NCBI GenBank assembly: GCA_002686995.1
Contig: NYZC01000152.1
Span: 1 to 45,310, forward strand
Source of the DNA: Phycisphaeraceae bacterium
GTDB lineage: Bacteria; Planctomycetota; Phycisphaerae; Phycisphaerales; Phycisphaeraceae
Direction of reading: 5' to 3'
DNA: 45,310 nt
The translations under genes were made by a program, and so were the position numbers. The notes below the pieces were generated by a model. The model made no database searches and had not been told where the DNA came from. It was given only the letters and a program-made list of their open reading frames with translations. Positions 24,801 to 35,500 of the stretch are shown here, piece by piece. The number at the start of each line of letters is the position of its first letter. The stretch's first letter is position 1.

Positions 24801-27800
24801 TTGGCGATATCACGATCGATCTTTCGTTCCTTGACCTGTCAAGCCAGATCGTCAGCATCACCGTGGGCGCTGCCGTCGCCAACAGCGAAGCCATCAGCGG
24901 ATCGTTCTCGGTGGATGTGATTGCGCACCACATCTCGGCTTACATCGACGGCACGAGCGCGACGCCGGTGACCGCCGATGGAAGTGTGCTCGTCAGCGCA
25001 CTGAACGAGCTGTTCGTAGTCAACGCCGCAGGTTCGGTTTCTTTCAGTTCGACCAGCACCTCGGTCGGCGTGGCAAACTCGACGATCATCACCGATAACC
25101 GGACCAGGGCATTCATCGGAGATAACTCTGTTGTCCAGGCCAACGGCAACCAGGCGGCCATCGAAGTCCTGACCGGTGAAATCAACGACAATGGCGACCG
25201 TGTTTCGGATAGCGTGAAGGGCGTCATCGTCAGCTCGATTTCCTTCGAGGAAATCAACTCGGTCGCCGCGGGTGGTTCCGCGAGCGGCGGCGGAAGCGCG
25301 ATCGCCGGATCGGCAACGGTCGCGGTGTTGACCGAGAACGCGAGCGCCTCCATCGGTGAGCAAGCGAAGATCAACCAGACCGTGTCCGTCGATGAAAGCG
25401 GCAACCAAAGCGTGGTTGTTCGCTCCGGCCAACACACCAATCTGATCGGTGTGGCCGGCGCGATCTCCGTGTCGGCTCAGTCGGGAATCGGGGCCGGGAT
25501 CGACGTCACCGTGCTCGACAAGGACACGAACGCCTGGATCGGCAGCAGCGCGATGGTCCGAGCCACGGACGACGTGCTCGTGGACGCGTTCTCCCAGGAG
25601 GACATCCTTTCCGCGTCGGCGGCGATCGGCGCGGGCAATTCCTCGGGCATCGCCGGCGGCGTCGGCGTATCCGTGTACACGATCGACACCCGCGCCTACA
25701 TCGGCGCGTCGGCAAGCGTGATCGCAGACAACAACGTGCGCGTTTCGGCCGAGCAGCGCACGCTGCTCGAGATGATCAACGGGGCATTGGGCTTCGGGGC
25801 CAACGGCGCGGTCGCCGGCGGTATCGGCGTGCCAGTCTTCGACAAAACGACCGAAGCCTACATCGGAGCCGAGGCAATCGTCGACGGGCGCGGCCTCGGC
25901 AGTGGCGTGACCGTGAACAGCGGGGACTTCCTCGCGTTCACCGGCGACACCAGTCAGAGCGGCATGATCCGCGACACCGACCTGGACAACAGCGACATCC
26001 CGGTGCTCGACGACCCGTCGTTCACGCAGGACCGCAACGCGACCCCGGACACGATCAGCGGGTTTCGCGGCGTCGCCGTGACGGCCGTCAACTCCGACCA
26101 GATCGAGATGTACAACATCGGCGCCGGGGGCGCCGGGGGCAGCGCTGCGGTAAGCGTCGCCCTGGGCCTGAACATCGTGACCGAGACGACGTACGCCCAC
26201 ATCAACGATGGCGCTCGGATCAACCAGGACCGTGTCAACGCCGGTGACGACCAGTCGGTCCTCGTCACCGCCGGCAACGACTTCTTCACGCGCGCGATCG
26301 GCGGAGCGCTCGCCGGCTCGGGCAGCGCCGCGGCGACGCCGGGCCTCGAGCTGGCGTTTCTGGGCATGGACACGCAGGCGTGGATCGGCCACAGCGCCCT
26401 CGTCAGCGCCAGCGACGATGTCATCGTCACCGCATTCAACGAGGAGGACATCATCGCAGTCGCCGTCAGCATCGCGGGCGGGGGCGCGATCGCCGGTGCT
26501 GGCGCGGTCGCTGTGCTTGATCTGGACAACACGACGCACGCGTACATCGAGAACCGGGACACGGAGCCCACGGGTGCGATCGTGACGGCCGGCGGCAACG
26601 TTCGACTCCACGCGGAGGACCGCAGTGACGTCGACTTGATCGCCGGCGGCGCTGGCGGCGGCATCAGCGCCGGCGGGGTCGGCATCTCCCTGGGCATCGC
26701 GCTGATCGACAAGAGCACGCAGGCGTACGTGGGCGACGATGCGGTCATCGACGCCAAGGGGGACGGGGCGACCTTCGCGATCTTCAACGGCAACGAGAGC
26801 GGCGGGGCCGCGCAGACGTCCGACATCGTGGGCGTGGGCATCTCGGCCTTCAGCGAGGAGGACCTGTTCAATCTGGCGGTCGCGGGCGCGGCGGGGCTCG
26901 GCTTCGCCGTCGCCGGGTCGGTGACCATCGACCAGTTCAACTCCGACACGAAGGCGTTCACCTCGACCTCCGCGACGATCAACGTGCGCGACGACGTCGA
27001 CGCCGATCCGAACCAGGACGTCTACGTGACGGCCGTCAACAAGATGTCGGCGACCTCGATCGTGGGCGCGCTGGCCGGTTCGGCCGGTGCCAGCGTAGGC
27101 GCGGGCGTCGACGTCGGATCGATCGCCAACGAGACCGAGGCAAGGCTCGGCGGCACCGTGAGCGCCGCCCGCGACGTGCGCGTCGCCGCGACCTCGGACC
27201 GCGAGATCTTCTCGGTCGGCGTCGCGGGCAGCGTCGGAACCATCGGCCTCAGCGGCGGCATCTCGTTCTGGACCATCGGCAAGGACGTCGACGGCTCCTA
27301 CGTCGTCGACAGCCGTTCCGCCAACACGCTCTCGAACGACCGTGATTTCAACGAGGCGACCGAGCAGTCACTCGACGACTCGAACAACACCGACCTGGAC
27401 TACGAGGCGTCCGGCAGCCCGAATCGCGGTGACAACAGCAACCGGGTGGCCGGCAACGCCAACGGCGTGCTCGACGTGTTCAAGTCGTTCACCGACGCGC
27501 TGGTCGATTCGACGACGAGCCACACCAAGGCCGTGATCGAAGGCGGCGCCGACGTCAAGGCCGGCCGGGACGTGGTGGTCCAGGCCCGTGAAGAGTTCTT
27601 CTCGAACCAGACCGCCGGCGGCATCAGCCTGTCGATCGCGGGCGTCGGGGCCGGTCTGGGCCAGGTCCTGCACGCGTCCCAGACCGAGGCGAGGATCCTG
27701 GGAGCGACGGTAGACGTCGGCAGGCATCTCACCGTCGACGCCTCCTCGTTCGAGGAGATGCGCCTGCTCTCCATCGCGGGCACCGGTGCCATCATCGGCT

Positions 27801-29587
27801 TCGCGGCGGGCTACGCGGAGATCGACGCCAAGAGCGATCAGGTCGCGTCGATCGGCACGAGCGCGAACATCAAAAACGCCCAGAGCGTCACCGTGACGGC
27901 CGACCACGTGCGCCGGTTCGACGCGGTGTCGGGCGGCGGCTCCGTGGGCGCGATCGCGGCCGGACTCGCGGCGACGCAGGTCGAGGCCGGAGGCACCGTC
28001 CTGGCGGTCATCGACGACGACACCCTCCTTGGCGAGATCGACGATCAGACCCAGCTCGTGACCGGCACCGTCGGCGACGTGACCGTGGAAGCGGCCAGCA
28101 CCGTCGAAGGTATCCAGGGGCAGAGCGCGGCGAGCGCAGAGGCGACCGCGGTCTCCGGTGGAATCCTGGCCGGCTCCGGGGCCATCTCGCGCATCAATCT
28201 GTTCCCGACGGTCCTCGCGGCGATCGACGTGCGGGCCGAGGTCCATTCGTCCGGCATCGTCGACGTGACCGCCCGGACCGACATGGACGTCATCGCGGAA
28301 ACGTTCGGCATCCAGGCGGGCGGCGTCACCATCGGGCTCTCCAGCGCCTCCGCGCTGATCCAGCCCCTCGTCAATGCCGTGATCGCCACGGACGCGATCG
28401 TCGAAGGCACGGCGATCACCGTCGCTGCGCTGCACAACGTATCCGCGGCAGACGGCAGCGCCCTCGGCGGCAAGGCCAAGGCCGATGCGTTTTCGGCGAG
28501 CGGCTCGCTGCTCGGCTTCGTCGGTGCCACGTCGGCCGCGACCTCATCGGCGACCGTGCGCGTCGACGTGAGCCGCGATTCGAGCATGCTCGCGACGACG
28601 GGTGACATCGTGATCCGCTCAGAGTCGAGCAACCGGGCGGACGCCGATGCTGACGGGCGCGCCCTCGGGTTCGCGGGGATCGGCCGAAACAGCGCCAACG
28701 CGTCGATCGACACCACCAACGAGATCATCGTGCTGTTCGGCGCGACGATTGAATCCCGCGAGGGCAACGTCAGCCTGAGCGCCGCGTCTGACGAGGACGC
28801 CGACGCCAACTCAGTAGCTGGCGACGGCGGCGTTCTGGCGACGTCCGCGACGGGTTCCAGCACGGACGTCGACAACCTCACTCGGGTTTCTGTCGGCAGC
28901 GGCGCCCGCATCGAGGCGGAGCAGACCCTGACGCTGGTGACGGCCTCCACGACGGATGCCGACGCCGACGCCAGGGCGACGAACTCCGGGCTCGACACCG
29001 ATACGAGCGGCACCAGCACCGTCAGCATCGACATCGTCGTCGACAGTGCCATCAGCGGAGCGACGCTGGTCGGCAAGGACGTCGTGATGGGCTCGACCGT
29101 GACCTCGGTCGACGGACTCGCCTTCGGCCGGGGCAACTCCGAGTTCGCGCTCGACACCGATGCCGTCGCCAACGCCACCATGAACTCGAACGTCGCGACC
29201 ACGATCGGCGTGGGCGGCAGCGCTCAGATCGAAGGCCTTGACTCGGTCACCCTCATGGCCGAGCAGCTGGAGATGATCACCGAGTCCTTCGCCGACGCCA
29301 ACGCCGATTCTCTCGGCGGAACCGCCACCGCCTCGAGCACGACGTTGCAGACGACCGACACGTCCGTGACCGCCGGCAGCAGCGCGACGATCATCACCCA
29401 GTCCCTCGACGTGCAGGCCAACGCCCCTTCGGCCCCTGACGCTTCGGCCGAATCCGCCGCCGACGGTGCCGTGATCGGCGATGAATCGAACCCGACCGTC
29501 GACGCGATCCGGCTTCGGCGCGACATCAGCTTCGACGCGACGGTGATCATCGTCGCCCCGAGCCGGTGCTCGAGGTCGGACCGCTGA
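18830..29587 (+). CDS. Giant LEPRLLL surface protein, N-terminal frame (beta-strand-repeat adhesin part)
   Basis: First and longest open part (3585 codons) of one giant planctomycete surface protein. The basic start (KARRKRSR) and LEPRLLL at residues 36-42 are the planctomycete N-terminal export/sorting signature. Then follow beta-strand-rich repeats: about 60-residue units of the form AGA..G..A.SYN.I.N...AYI..STVTA.GDV.V.A (as in VDAHILDATVTASGDVMVTA at ~24490), as in large filamentous adhesins. A block of HGF..GD.V.Y modules (20269-21420) interrupts them, and a 750-860 bp super-repeat follows (25089-27280). From about 25.45 kb synonymous third bases become almost only G/C. The frame runs out 30 bases after CCCC at 29556-29559; one added base there would join it in frame to the next segment. 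ATG 18830 has AGGGA at 8 bases. Likely an adhesin or S-layer-like matrix protein (inference). Confidence 0.85.
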   Translation: MRPKDQPTSKARRKRSRCAGRNSPRTARPFCSIEPLEPRLLLTVDAMLLDAPDAAVRFEADAAETLHLRTDSGLVKWSTDGSNFTSDLDTDVDGPQTLGTTGFTSLTIVASSGFSKVRFQDFALVDVDLKVMAGDLQVDSNAVVSTRMIGGTDLLADPSTGDSGDISLSAQTITVQTGATLVAHHGGATQHDAGDITLKASDTEPRGLSALSIFGNAEANTATIDIEGATIAGGNIEITAEAEDDSSYIDTGSAMADLALHNLVDMLGQIPDMAVSSITGVAGQITLRDAVASVSIVDGSITGTDDVAIGSTANTDASLHTVSLNGVASSGKFALAVAYGEADSEATTTLDGVNVTADGTVDVTSSAVTKAYVKARTSTNASSGASSSSTVAIAVAIANTSEESHVTVTDGTTITSNNHSVNVDATGEAFTFPWAQPTVNDDGTTAMAFPLGFDVANVTVTVDGDIDAAGGVGDSFNAEPGNDVDYGNNTITITDHGFVDGERVTYSPGEVDVALGTETPPEIDGLKDRDDPDGITYYYVQIPDSSNPDVIQLTDAPTLAIDYSHDPGSAAPQHTLSTFATVEFESGRVDTEFNTIDFLSNHGLSPGQEVRYSGNPDPGITGLETGGVEGLEQGVVYTVDVLGPTSIRLIDEGGAIVSFTAAGNGTQALIYHDNTQTFSPETAIDSVSNSITFASSHGFSTGDAVIYRTDPTITQEVLLPASAFESSLSKLDSTSLSLVGNYTIQVSEDDAATLVVDGAEVSATVDSVVYDDINDLTTVTLDTGVIAGTLTRAAFQGTETYTELDAPLDELENELVYYIVRVDDTTIRLASNATAASDAEPIDIEEGEDLSLTGLGEAHLLLTSSCTDGICIHAGLSSLNSVNAASSIDKDSVSWTTAVQEGAVNPDTVIAAGASAGRKAAAKSNSDAQKNPAQSDASSMGIVGSIAVNYFDHVVDVTIGSNANLTSDADIVVAADIAQAAQVAATADTSKPKDSELAASVAIGVGVFNNSATTTVGTGAELDANGSIAVDAVVDYGFLIPNPLSSINPADYLESSGPEGWTFFNDGTLGFASNLFNTFVMTSANGADVSIGASLAVLIYDNDAKAIIQDGASINQLTDARFRDGPQTVNVNAETIMNLIHVVGVGALGLNFQGGINAIFDEDNKGISDRLKQLVNPFGAEGGKGGVGASLLVEVVDNHTEATIDSGALVHAGDSLSVTAGTDIFDFAFVQAGGKASSIGFSGAFAVAIFENTTLARIKSGADVESDGSIDISAIDDMTRVGITGAIVASESIGIGISVSVNYVDRDTQAYIGTAHDQSLGTDTTMVMADGPISISATTDGNLWTLGIAGTSAGTKPQETEVEGTQNDQVDGASSKAQDKAGVGGSSNSSDSSVTLGIAGDISVNVVTDTALAYINENKSSKVESTGDAIIITSLGATEIWSLSGSVAISRDQEKTSTGIAGSISGNYLTGDIRSFVSGEVVGADYFELDASSLTLSSRRRGGIRSLTAASATAPSDDGNAVAGSVSVNVAIDNVESYVRDTEVTLDDSSSLTAKNEVQIWAIGGAVGYGGSGGYGFAIAVNVLGTSSTANVTRAYIDNSDITIADGTLEVTATNATPDEDPRIIAITGSVGANSSNDSAAGAGTVSVNLIANDTEAYITGSSVMQTQSGTGEVDTSVSAADSSIIIAVSAAIAVSVEESVGAAVNYNETDNDVEAYLDDVDLTIDGTLSVEARSTSEIGGAAAGIAASTSSSNFTGAGSLTVNVITSSVNAFIDDTIDANSMITTGGDVTVSASDDSQIITVAGAVAGAPQGDASTGAAISYNLIQNTIRAYIEDATVTAQGTDSSVDVSATSDAVLIALTVAGAGGDDFALGASISVNSIANTVDAHILDATVTASGDVMVTASESNALFSVAGAVAVATGNTAVGGALAYNFIGGGFDSANPNFEDPSPDPDEITAYISDSTVTSGGDIVVQAGHGISPDATSPSISIGDITIDLSFLDLSSQIVSITVGAAVANSEAISGSFSVDVIAHHISAYIDGTSATPVTADGSVLVSALNELFVVNAAGSVSFSSTSTSVGVANSTIITDNRTRAFIGDNSVVQANGNQAAIEVLTGEINDNGDRVSDSVKGVIVSSISFEEINSVAAGGSASGGGSAIAGSATVAVLTENASASIGEQAKINQTVSVDESGNQSVVVRSGQHTNLIGVAGAISVSAQSGIGAGIDVTVLDKDTNAWIGSSAMVRATDDVLVDAFSQEDILSASAAIGAGNSSGIAGGVGVSVYTIDTRAYIGASASVIADNNVRVSAEQRTLLEMINGALGFGANGAVAGGIGVPVFDKTTEAYIGAEAIVDGRGLGSGVTVNSGDFLAFTGDTSQSGMIRDTDLDNSDIPVLDDPSFTQDRNATPDTISGFRGVAVTAVNSDQIEMYNIGAGGAGGSAAVSVALGLNIVTETTYAHINDGARINQDRVNAGDDQSVLVTAGNDFFTRAIGGALAGSGSAAATPGLELAFLGMDTQAWIGHSALVSASDDVIVTAFNEEDIIAVAVSIAGGGAIAGAGAVAVLDLDNTTHAYIENRDTEPTGAIVTAGGNVRLHAEDRSDVDLIAGGAGGGISAGGVGISLGIALIDKSTQAYVGDDAVIDAKGDGATFAIFNGNESGGAAQTSDIVGVGISAFSEEDLFNLAVAGAAGLGFAVAGSVTIDQFNSDTKAFTSTSATINVRDDVDADPNQDVYVTAVNKMSATSIVGALAGSAGASVGAGVDVGSIANETEARLGGTVSAARDVRVAATSDREIFSVGVAGSVGTIGLSGGISFWTIGKDVDGSYVVDSRSANTLSNDRDFNEATEQSLDDSNNTDLDYEASGSPNRGDNSNRVAGNANGVLDVFKSFTDALVDSTTSHTKAVIEGGADVKAGRDVVVQAREEFFSNQTAGGISLSIAGVGAGLGQVLHASQTEARILGATVDVGRHLTVDASSFEEMRLLSIAGTGAIIGFAAGYAEIDAKSDQVASIGTSANIKNAQSVTVTADHVRRFDAVSGGGSVGAIAAGLAATQVEAGGTVLAVIDDDTLLGEIDDQTQLVTGTVGDVTVEAASTVEGIQGQSAASAEATAVSGGILAGSGAISRINLFPTVLAAIDVRAEVHSSGIVDVTARTDMDVIAETFGIQAGGVTIGLSSASALIQPLVNAVIATDAIVEGTAITVAALHNVSAADGSALGGKAKADAFSASGSLLGFVGATSAATSSATVRVDVSRDSSMLATTGDIVIRSESSNRADADADGRALGFAGIGRNSANASIDTTNEIIVLFGATIESREGNVSLSAASDEDADANSVAGDGGVLATSATGSSTDVDNLTRVSVGSGARIEAEQTLTLVTASTTDADADARATNSGLDTDTSGTSTVSIDIVVDSAISGATLVGKDVVMGSTVTSVDGLAFGRGNSEFALDTDAVANATMNSNVATTIGVGGSAQIEGLDSVTLMAEQLEMITESFADANADSLGGTATASSTTLQTTDTSVTAGSSATIITQSLDVQANAPSAPDASAESAADGAVIGDESNPTVDAIRLRRDISFDATVIIVAPSRCSRSDR
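20269..21420 (+). repeat. Three 'HGF-GD-V-Y' modules within the adhesin part
   Basis: Repeated pattern: ITDHGFVDGERVTYS ... ITYYYVQIPD ... IQLTDAP; FLSNHGLSPGQEVRYS ... VVYTVDVLG ... IRLIDEG; FASSHGFSTGDAVIYR ... LVYYIVRVDDTTIRLAS. Each module starts with an NTI.F..HG strand and ends with a short Ile/Arg-Leu strand. Such modules are common in large bacterial adhesins. The third copy is longer, with an insert. Confidence 0.7.
25089..27280 (+). repeat. About three long super-repeats (750-860 bp) in the adhesin part
   Basis: Unit starts: NRTRAFIGDNSVVQANG (25089), DKTTEAYIGAEAIVDGRG (~25840), DKSTQAYVGDDAVIDAKG (~26706). Later in the units TNAWIGSSAMVRATDDVLV and TQAWIGHSALVSASDDVIV recur, followed by AFSQEDIL and AFNEEDII. 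AFSEEDLF marks the third unit in a slightly different place. Confidence 0.7.
29556..29559 (+). other. Frameshift point 1 in the giant gene (one base missing)
   Basis: Upstream frame reads DATVIIVAP; the continuing protein-like frame reads EPVLEVGPLNDVLDLQIL. A single extra C in the CCCC run would join them as VAPEPVLEV. Either a recent deletion, a slippage site or a sequence error. Confidence 0.75.
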
Positions 29588-32500
29588 ACGACGTCCTCGA
29601 CCTTCAGATCCTGACCTTCGACGACGGTGGCAGTGACCCCGACGTCGTTGAAGGCACGATCGCGGTGGACGACATCATCAACACGTCGTCGGCCGACGGC
29701 GCGATCAGCTTCTCGGTGAGCTCCGCGTCGATCGAGGAGGTCCTTGAAAGCAGCGAAACCGACGAGCAACGTGACGAGATCCAATCGACGATCACGGGAA
29801 CGCCGACAATCACGCTTCAGACAGGCTTCTTCCGGGTGACGATCAAGAACCAGTCGGACTTCGACCTGGTCCTGAACAAGATGGACGTCGTAAACGAAGC
29901 GGCCGACCCCGACACGAGCATCTTCGTGTCCGACGCGGACGACGCGTCGATCGATCTGACCAACGTGACGACAACGCCCGGAGCGACACGGATCGAAATC
30001 GACAACGTGAAGCTGGTGACGTTCGCGGGCGCCATAGAGAATAACCACGGCATCACCGAGGTCACCAGCCGCGACGAGCAGATCGTCAGCTCCGGGGACG
30101 GCGTCATTCAGAGCAACGAGCTGATCCTCAGCGCCCTGTCCGGCACCATCGGCACGGGAAGCACCGATCGCCTGGCGACGAAATCCTCGGACGTCTCCCT
30201 TTCGACCCTGCTGACGGCCACCGCGCTGAACGACATCCACATGAGTCAGGCGGGCGTTCCCGACCCGGATGACGACACCGCCACCATCGGCGGCGACATC
30301 GACGTGCGCGCGGTTCGGTCGCTGATCGGCCTGGTCGATCTCCAGGCGAACGGCTCGATCCTCGACGCGAGCCGGCTCGACGCGATCGTGGAGGATCTCG
30401 AGCCGGACCTTCGCGCCGACAGAATCCGGCTCGACAGCCTTGCCGCCGCGATCGGCAGCGCCTCGAACCACCTGGAGATCGACACCGCCTCGGCGACCGA
30501 AGCGGTCGGGGCCGAGGCCGCGACCGGCATCTACCTCACGGAGATGACCGGGGACCTGAACATCGTGACGTTGACGGACAGCGCGACGGGCACCGCGCTC
30601 GCGGGCATCCGCACCACCGATACCCCTGGCGACATCGTGCTCGCGGTGCAGGACGCCGACGAAGGCGAGCAGGACCTGCGGCTGCTCGACGGGCAGGCGA
30701 TCCAGTCCGACGAGGGCTCGATCACGCTGAACGTCGGCGACGACGTCGCGGTCCCGGAAGGCGCGGGCCTCGTCGCGGGCGCGTCGATCTCGATCCTCGT
30801 CGACCAGGAACCGTTCGACGTCGGCTTCGGGTCGATCGTCGACCTGCTGGGCACGATCACGACCGGCACCGAGACCGGCGATACCTTCACGATCACCGGT
30901 GGCGACCACGGGGACACGATCAACATCACGCATCTCTGCGGCGCGCCGACCTTCGTGCTCACGGGTCTCGGCAGCGACGAGATCAACATCGCCAGCGCGC
31001 TGAATCGACTCGACCTGATCCTCGACCCCCTGCACATCGACGGCGGCACCGGCGACGTCGACATGCTGAATCTGAACGCCTCCGGGTTCATGTTCGCGCT
31101 CGACATCGACCTGGCCGCCGACCTCGACGGCGCGGTGCTGCCGCAAGGGCTGCTCGACGCCTTCGCCACGAGCGCCAAGCCCCTCACCTCCGCGACGCCG
31201 ACGGCCACCGTGCTGGCGCCGGGCGCGCGATGGCGCATCCATGACGACACCACGACCTTCCTCGCGATCGTCGAGAACAACGTCATCAACGTGTACGACG
31301 AAGGCAACGCCGAGAACACCGCCGGCGCGCTCGCCGTTTCGACGGCGACGGAGTTCGAGGGTGTCGTCACCCGGTTCGGCATGGGTACCAACGCCGCCGT
31401 ACACCACAAGCACATCGAGTTCCTGAATATCGACCTCGGTACGGCCGACGACACCGTGACCGTCGGCGCCACCGCCGACCACACCGTGACGACCATCGCG
31501 AGTGGCGCCGGCGACGACGCGTTCACCGTCGGCGGTGCTGCCGGCGCGGGCGTCGCCAACGTCGACGGCACCCTCGTCCTCGACGGAGGCTCCGACGACG
31601 ACACGTTGACGATCGACGACACGCCGAACACGACCGACCGGATCGGCGCGCTGGGAGGCATCCTCGAGGAGTTTCGACTGTCCGGCATGGACATGGGCGA
31701 ACCGACGGAGGGCGTGAACTTTGGCTCCTTCGAAAGCCTGAACGTGAACCTTGGATCCGGCGCCGACGAGCTGACCGTCCAGGGCCTGAACACCGACGCG
31801 GTCGTAAGGCTTGGCGATGGCGGCGGGACCGTCCGCCTCGGCGCGGGCGATCCGGACGACGGCATCGAGGACGACCTGTCGCGGATCAGCGCGAATCTGG
31901 ATCTGCGCGGCTCGACCACCGATCAGGACGCGCTCATCGTCAACGCCTCGCTGTCGGCCAACATCAGCATCGACACCGGCGATCTCGACCTCGTGGGGAC
32001 CCCGGGAGAGGTGACCTTCACCGACTTCGACGACCTGGATGTCAACCTGGGCGCGGCGAACGACCGGGTCACGGTCGTCGACACGCTGATTCCGCTGGAG
32101 ATCGTCACCGGCAGCGGCGCGGACGTCGTCATCGTCGAAACGATCCGTGCCGACACCGACATCGACCTGGGGCCGACGATGGACTCGGACGGCGACAATG
32201 ATCAGGTGACCGTGCTCGACGCCGCCGCGTCGCTCGACATCTTCGGCGACGCCAGCGGCATCGACGAGGTGATCGTCGACCAGTCCGCGCGGACCGACGC
32301 GATCGAGCCCGGTCCGGCCGGCATCGATCCGCCCACCCTTGCCGATCACCCGACCGATCCCGACACCGGCGTCCTCAGCGACGTGACGACCGGCGACATC
32401 ACGTTCAGCGCGATCACCCGCTTCGGACTGCTCCTCGGTTCGGGCAACGACGTGGTGGCCATCGACCTCGGCCCCAATCTTTCGACGAACCACCCGACCA

Positions 32501-35500
32501 TCGTCACCGTGGATGGCGGCGGCGGCAACGACGTCATCCACGTGCGCGACCTCGACAGCGAGACGATCGTGGAAGGCGGCGACCAGGACGACACGGTCAC
32601 CGTCGTCATCGACGGTTTCCCGACCGCCGACCAGTTCGCCAACCTCGGCCTCGACGTCGAGACGCTCGTCGTCGACAACACGATGAAGGCCGATGCCGCC
32701 AATACCGATTCGGTCGCATGGAGCCTGGTCGACGACATCCTGGGCGCCGACGTGGTCGCGGCCAACCCGCCCTCTCCCCTGCCCCCGGCGACACCGTTCG
32801 CGATCATGGACGCCTCCGGCGCCGAAATGGTGCGCATTCGCGGCGGAAGCACCCAGCTCGATACGCTCGACGTCGGCACGAACACCATCAACGACGTCGA
32901 AGGCTTCGTGGATCGACCGGACGAGGACGGCGTCCTGGTCAACCGCGTCACCCTCGAGTACGGCGCCGTCGTCCTCGAGGCCGACGCCGCGGCGACCTTC
33001 CGCCAGCCCCAGGTCGCGATCGATTTCGACGAGCTGCGCCAGACGGCCCAGGTCTTCGAGACGGCCGGCTACCGCATCACCACCGATGGCGGCTTCACGG
33101 TCGATACCTCCTCGGGCACGGACGCGCTCGGGACGGGCCTGGCGACGGACACGCTGACGCTGGCCGATCTCGCTGGCAACGGCATCACGCTCGACGCCGT
33201 GACATTCCGGGCGACCACCTCCGACTCGGTCGAGTTCGTCGCCAAGCGATTCGACGGCAGCCGGCAGACCGAATCGGTCGCGGTGACTCCGGCCACCGGG
33301 CGCCAGACCCTGTCGACGCTCAGCGGCGCCGAATCGATCTCCTGGTCGCTCCCCGACGGCATCTTCATCACCCTGATCGAGGTATCGCTGACGCGCACCC
33401 TCGAGTTCGACGACGTCGTGACCGAGCGCTCCACGTACAACGAGGACGGGTTTACGCTCAGCACGGAAGGCCTCATCGCGCCGTCCCTGGGAGGCTTCCG
33501 TTTCGTGGACGAGGTCGACACGTTCACGCTCACCGCGGCCGGCGACGCTCCGTTCACGCCACGATCGATCGTGCTGGATGATCCTCAACGCGACTTCGCG
33601 CGCCCGATCACCTTTACCGGGACCGATTCGAGCGGAGGCACGGTCGAGGAAACCCTCGGCTACGGCAATCCGAGCTTCTCTTCGCCGCAATGGGACGACA
33701 TCGTGGCGTTGTCGTGGGACATGCGCCGCGGACAGGTCGCCGACACCATCATCGCATCCGACGGCACGGACCGGCAGATCGACTTCGACGCCCTCATCGA
33801 CGGCGCGACCACGTACGACGAGGACGGCTTCACCCTGAGCACCGACGGCGCGCTGCGGTCCGTCGACGGCGGAGTCGGGATCGACGTGCCCGAGACGATC
33901 ACGCTCACGTCCGGCGGCGGCGAGTTCACGATGACCTCGATCTCGCTGCTGGACCAGGGGCTGCTCAGCCCGCAGTCCATCACCTTCATCGGCACGAAGT
34001 CGGACGACTCGACGGTCGAGCGGAACGTCCCGTTCGACGGAAACCTGGGATTCGAGACGGTCGCGATCCCGGACATGACCGACGTGGTGTCCGTCGAATT
34101 CATCCTGAACGGAAGCACCGCGGCCGACATGATCACGTTCGCCGGCGCCACCTCGACGAACCTCGCGTTCGACGCGCTGCCCGCCCAGCTCGACACCTAC
34201 GTCGAGGACGGGCTGAGCCTGTCCACGCCGTCGGGCCTGGTCGTCAACGACCTGCAAAGCGCTGCGGCCGGCACGGCGTCCATGACGGAGACGGTCGAGC
34301 TGCGCTCGACCACCGGTCGGGCCATCGCCCTCTACTCGATCGATTTCGGATCGACGACGCCCGGCACATACGACGTCCCCTTCACCTTCACCACGGTCAA
34401 CGGGACCGAGATCCCCGAGGACGAGTCGACCCTGTCGGTCACGATCCCCGACGACGGCACCCTGTTCGCGACGACGACCTTCGCAGGCCTGAACCAGATC
34501 GCCACGTCGATCACCTGGAGGCTGCCCGACGGCCTGTTCATGGACAACATCATCGCCGTCGACGGCGTGCCGTCGCTGCTCGAGTTCGACGACGTCCAGT
34601 TCAGCCAGAATCCCTACGAGGAGGCGGGATTCGTGCTCACCACGGGAGGGTTCGGGTTCGCGCCCGCGAGCGGCGGGATCGGCGCCCGCGCCGTGGGCGA
34701 TGTCGATATACGTGCCGCCAACGGTGTGCCCTTCTCGCTCGCCTCGGCCGACATTCGCATTCCGGGCATCAACCCCCAGCCGCTGACGTTCACCGGCACG
34801 ACGATCAACGGCGGCACGGTCCGGGAGACGCTCACGATTCAGCCCGGCGGGTACCAGCCATACGCGTTCACCGCCCTCGACGATCTCGTGTCCGTGTCGT
34901 ACCGGGAGACCGGAAACGCGTTCGACCTCGACAACCTGCTGATCGAGCAGGCCATCCTCAGCAGCGCCCCCGCGGCGACCATGCCGCTGCCCGTCACCGC
35001 CGTGACCGACGAGTCGACCGCCGTGTCCCTGCGCTTCGACACCGGCGATCTGACCAACGGCCCCCGCGCCGATGACCAGCCGCGCCTGTTCGTCAACGAC
35101 ATGGAGGTCGACGGGACCACCGGGTTCAACGGCACCCCGTTCACGGTCTCCTACCTGAACAACAACGAGAACGTGGTCGACACCCCCGCCGACGACGCGA
35201 CCTACATCGCCCGCTACACGTTCCACGGCGATTTCTTCGTCCCGGGCGGCAGCCTCGTCCAGGTGGAAGGCAACAACTCGCTGTCGATCGTCGTCGAGAA
35301 CGACGCCACGCTCGGCGCGGACGTCGACACGACGCTCACCTTCGGCGGCGCCGCCGCGGCGACGGTCAGCACCGTCGACATCGACTTCACTTCCCTCAAC
35401 GACGGCGACGCGGCCTACACGGAAGACGGTTACGTCATCGACACGACCGAATCCTCCTTCCAGGTCTCGGGCGGCGGCGTCGTCGGCCGCGTCGACGAGC

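Noticed and set aside
24839..26611. 590-codon minus-strand frame
   Set aside because: Antisense shadow inside the adhesin repeats; the regular Val/Asp/Arg pattern only mirrors the repeats.
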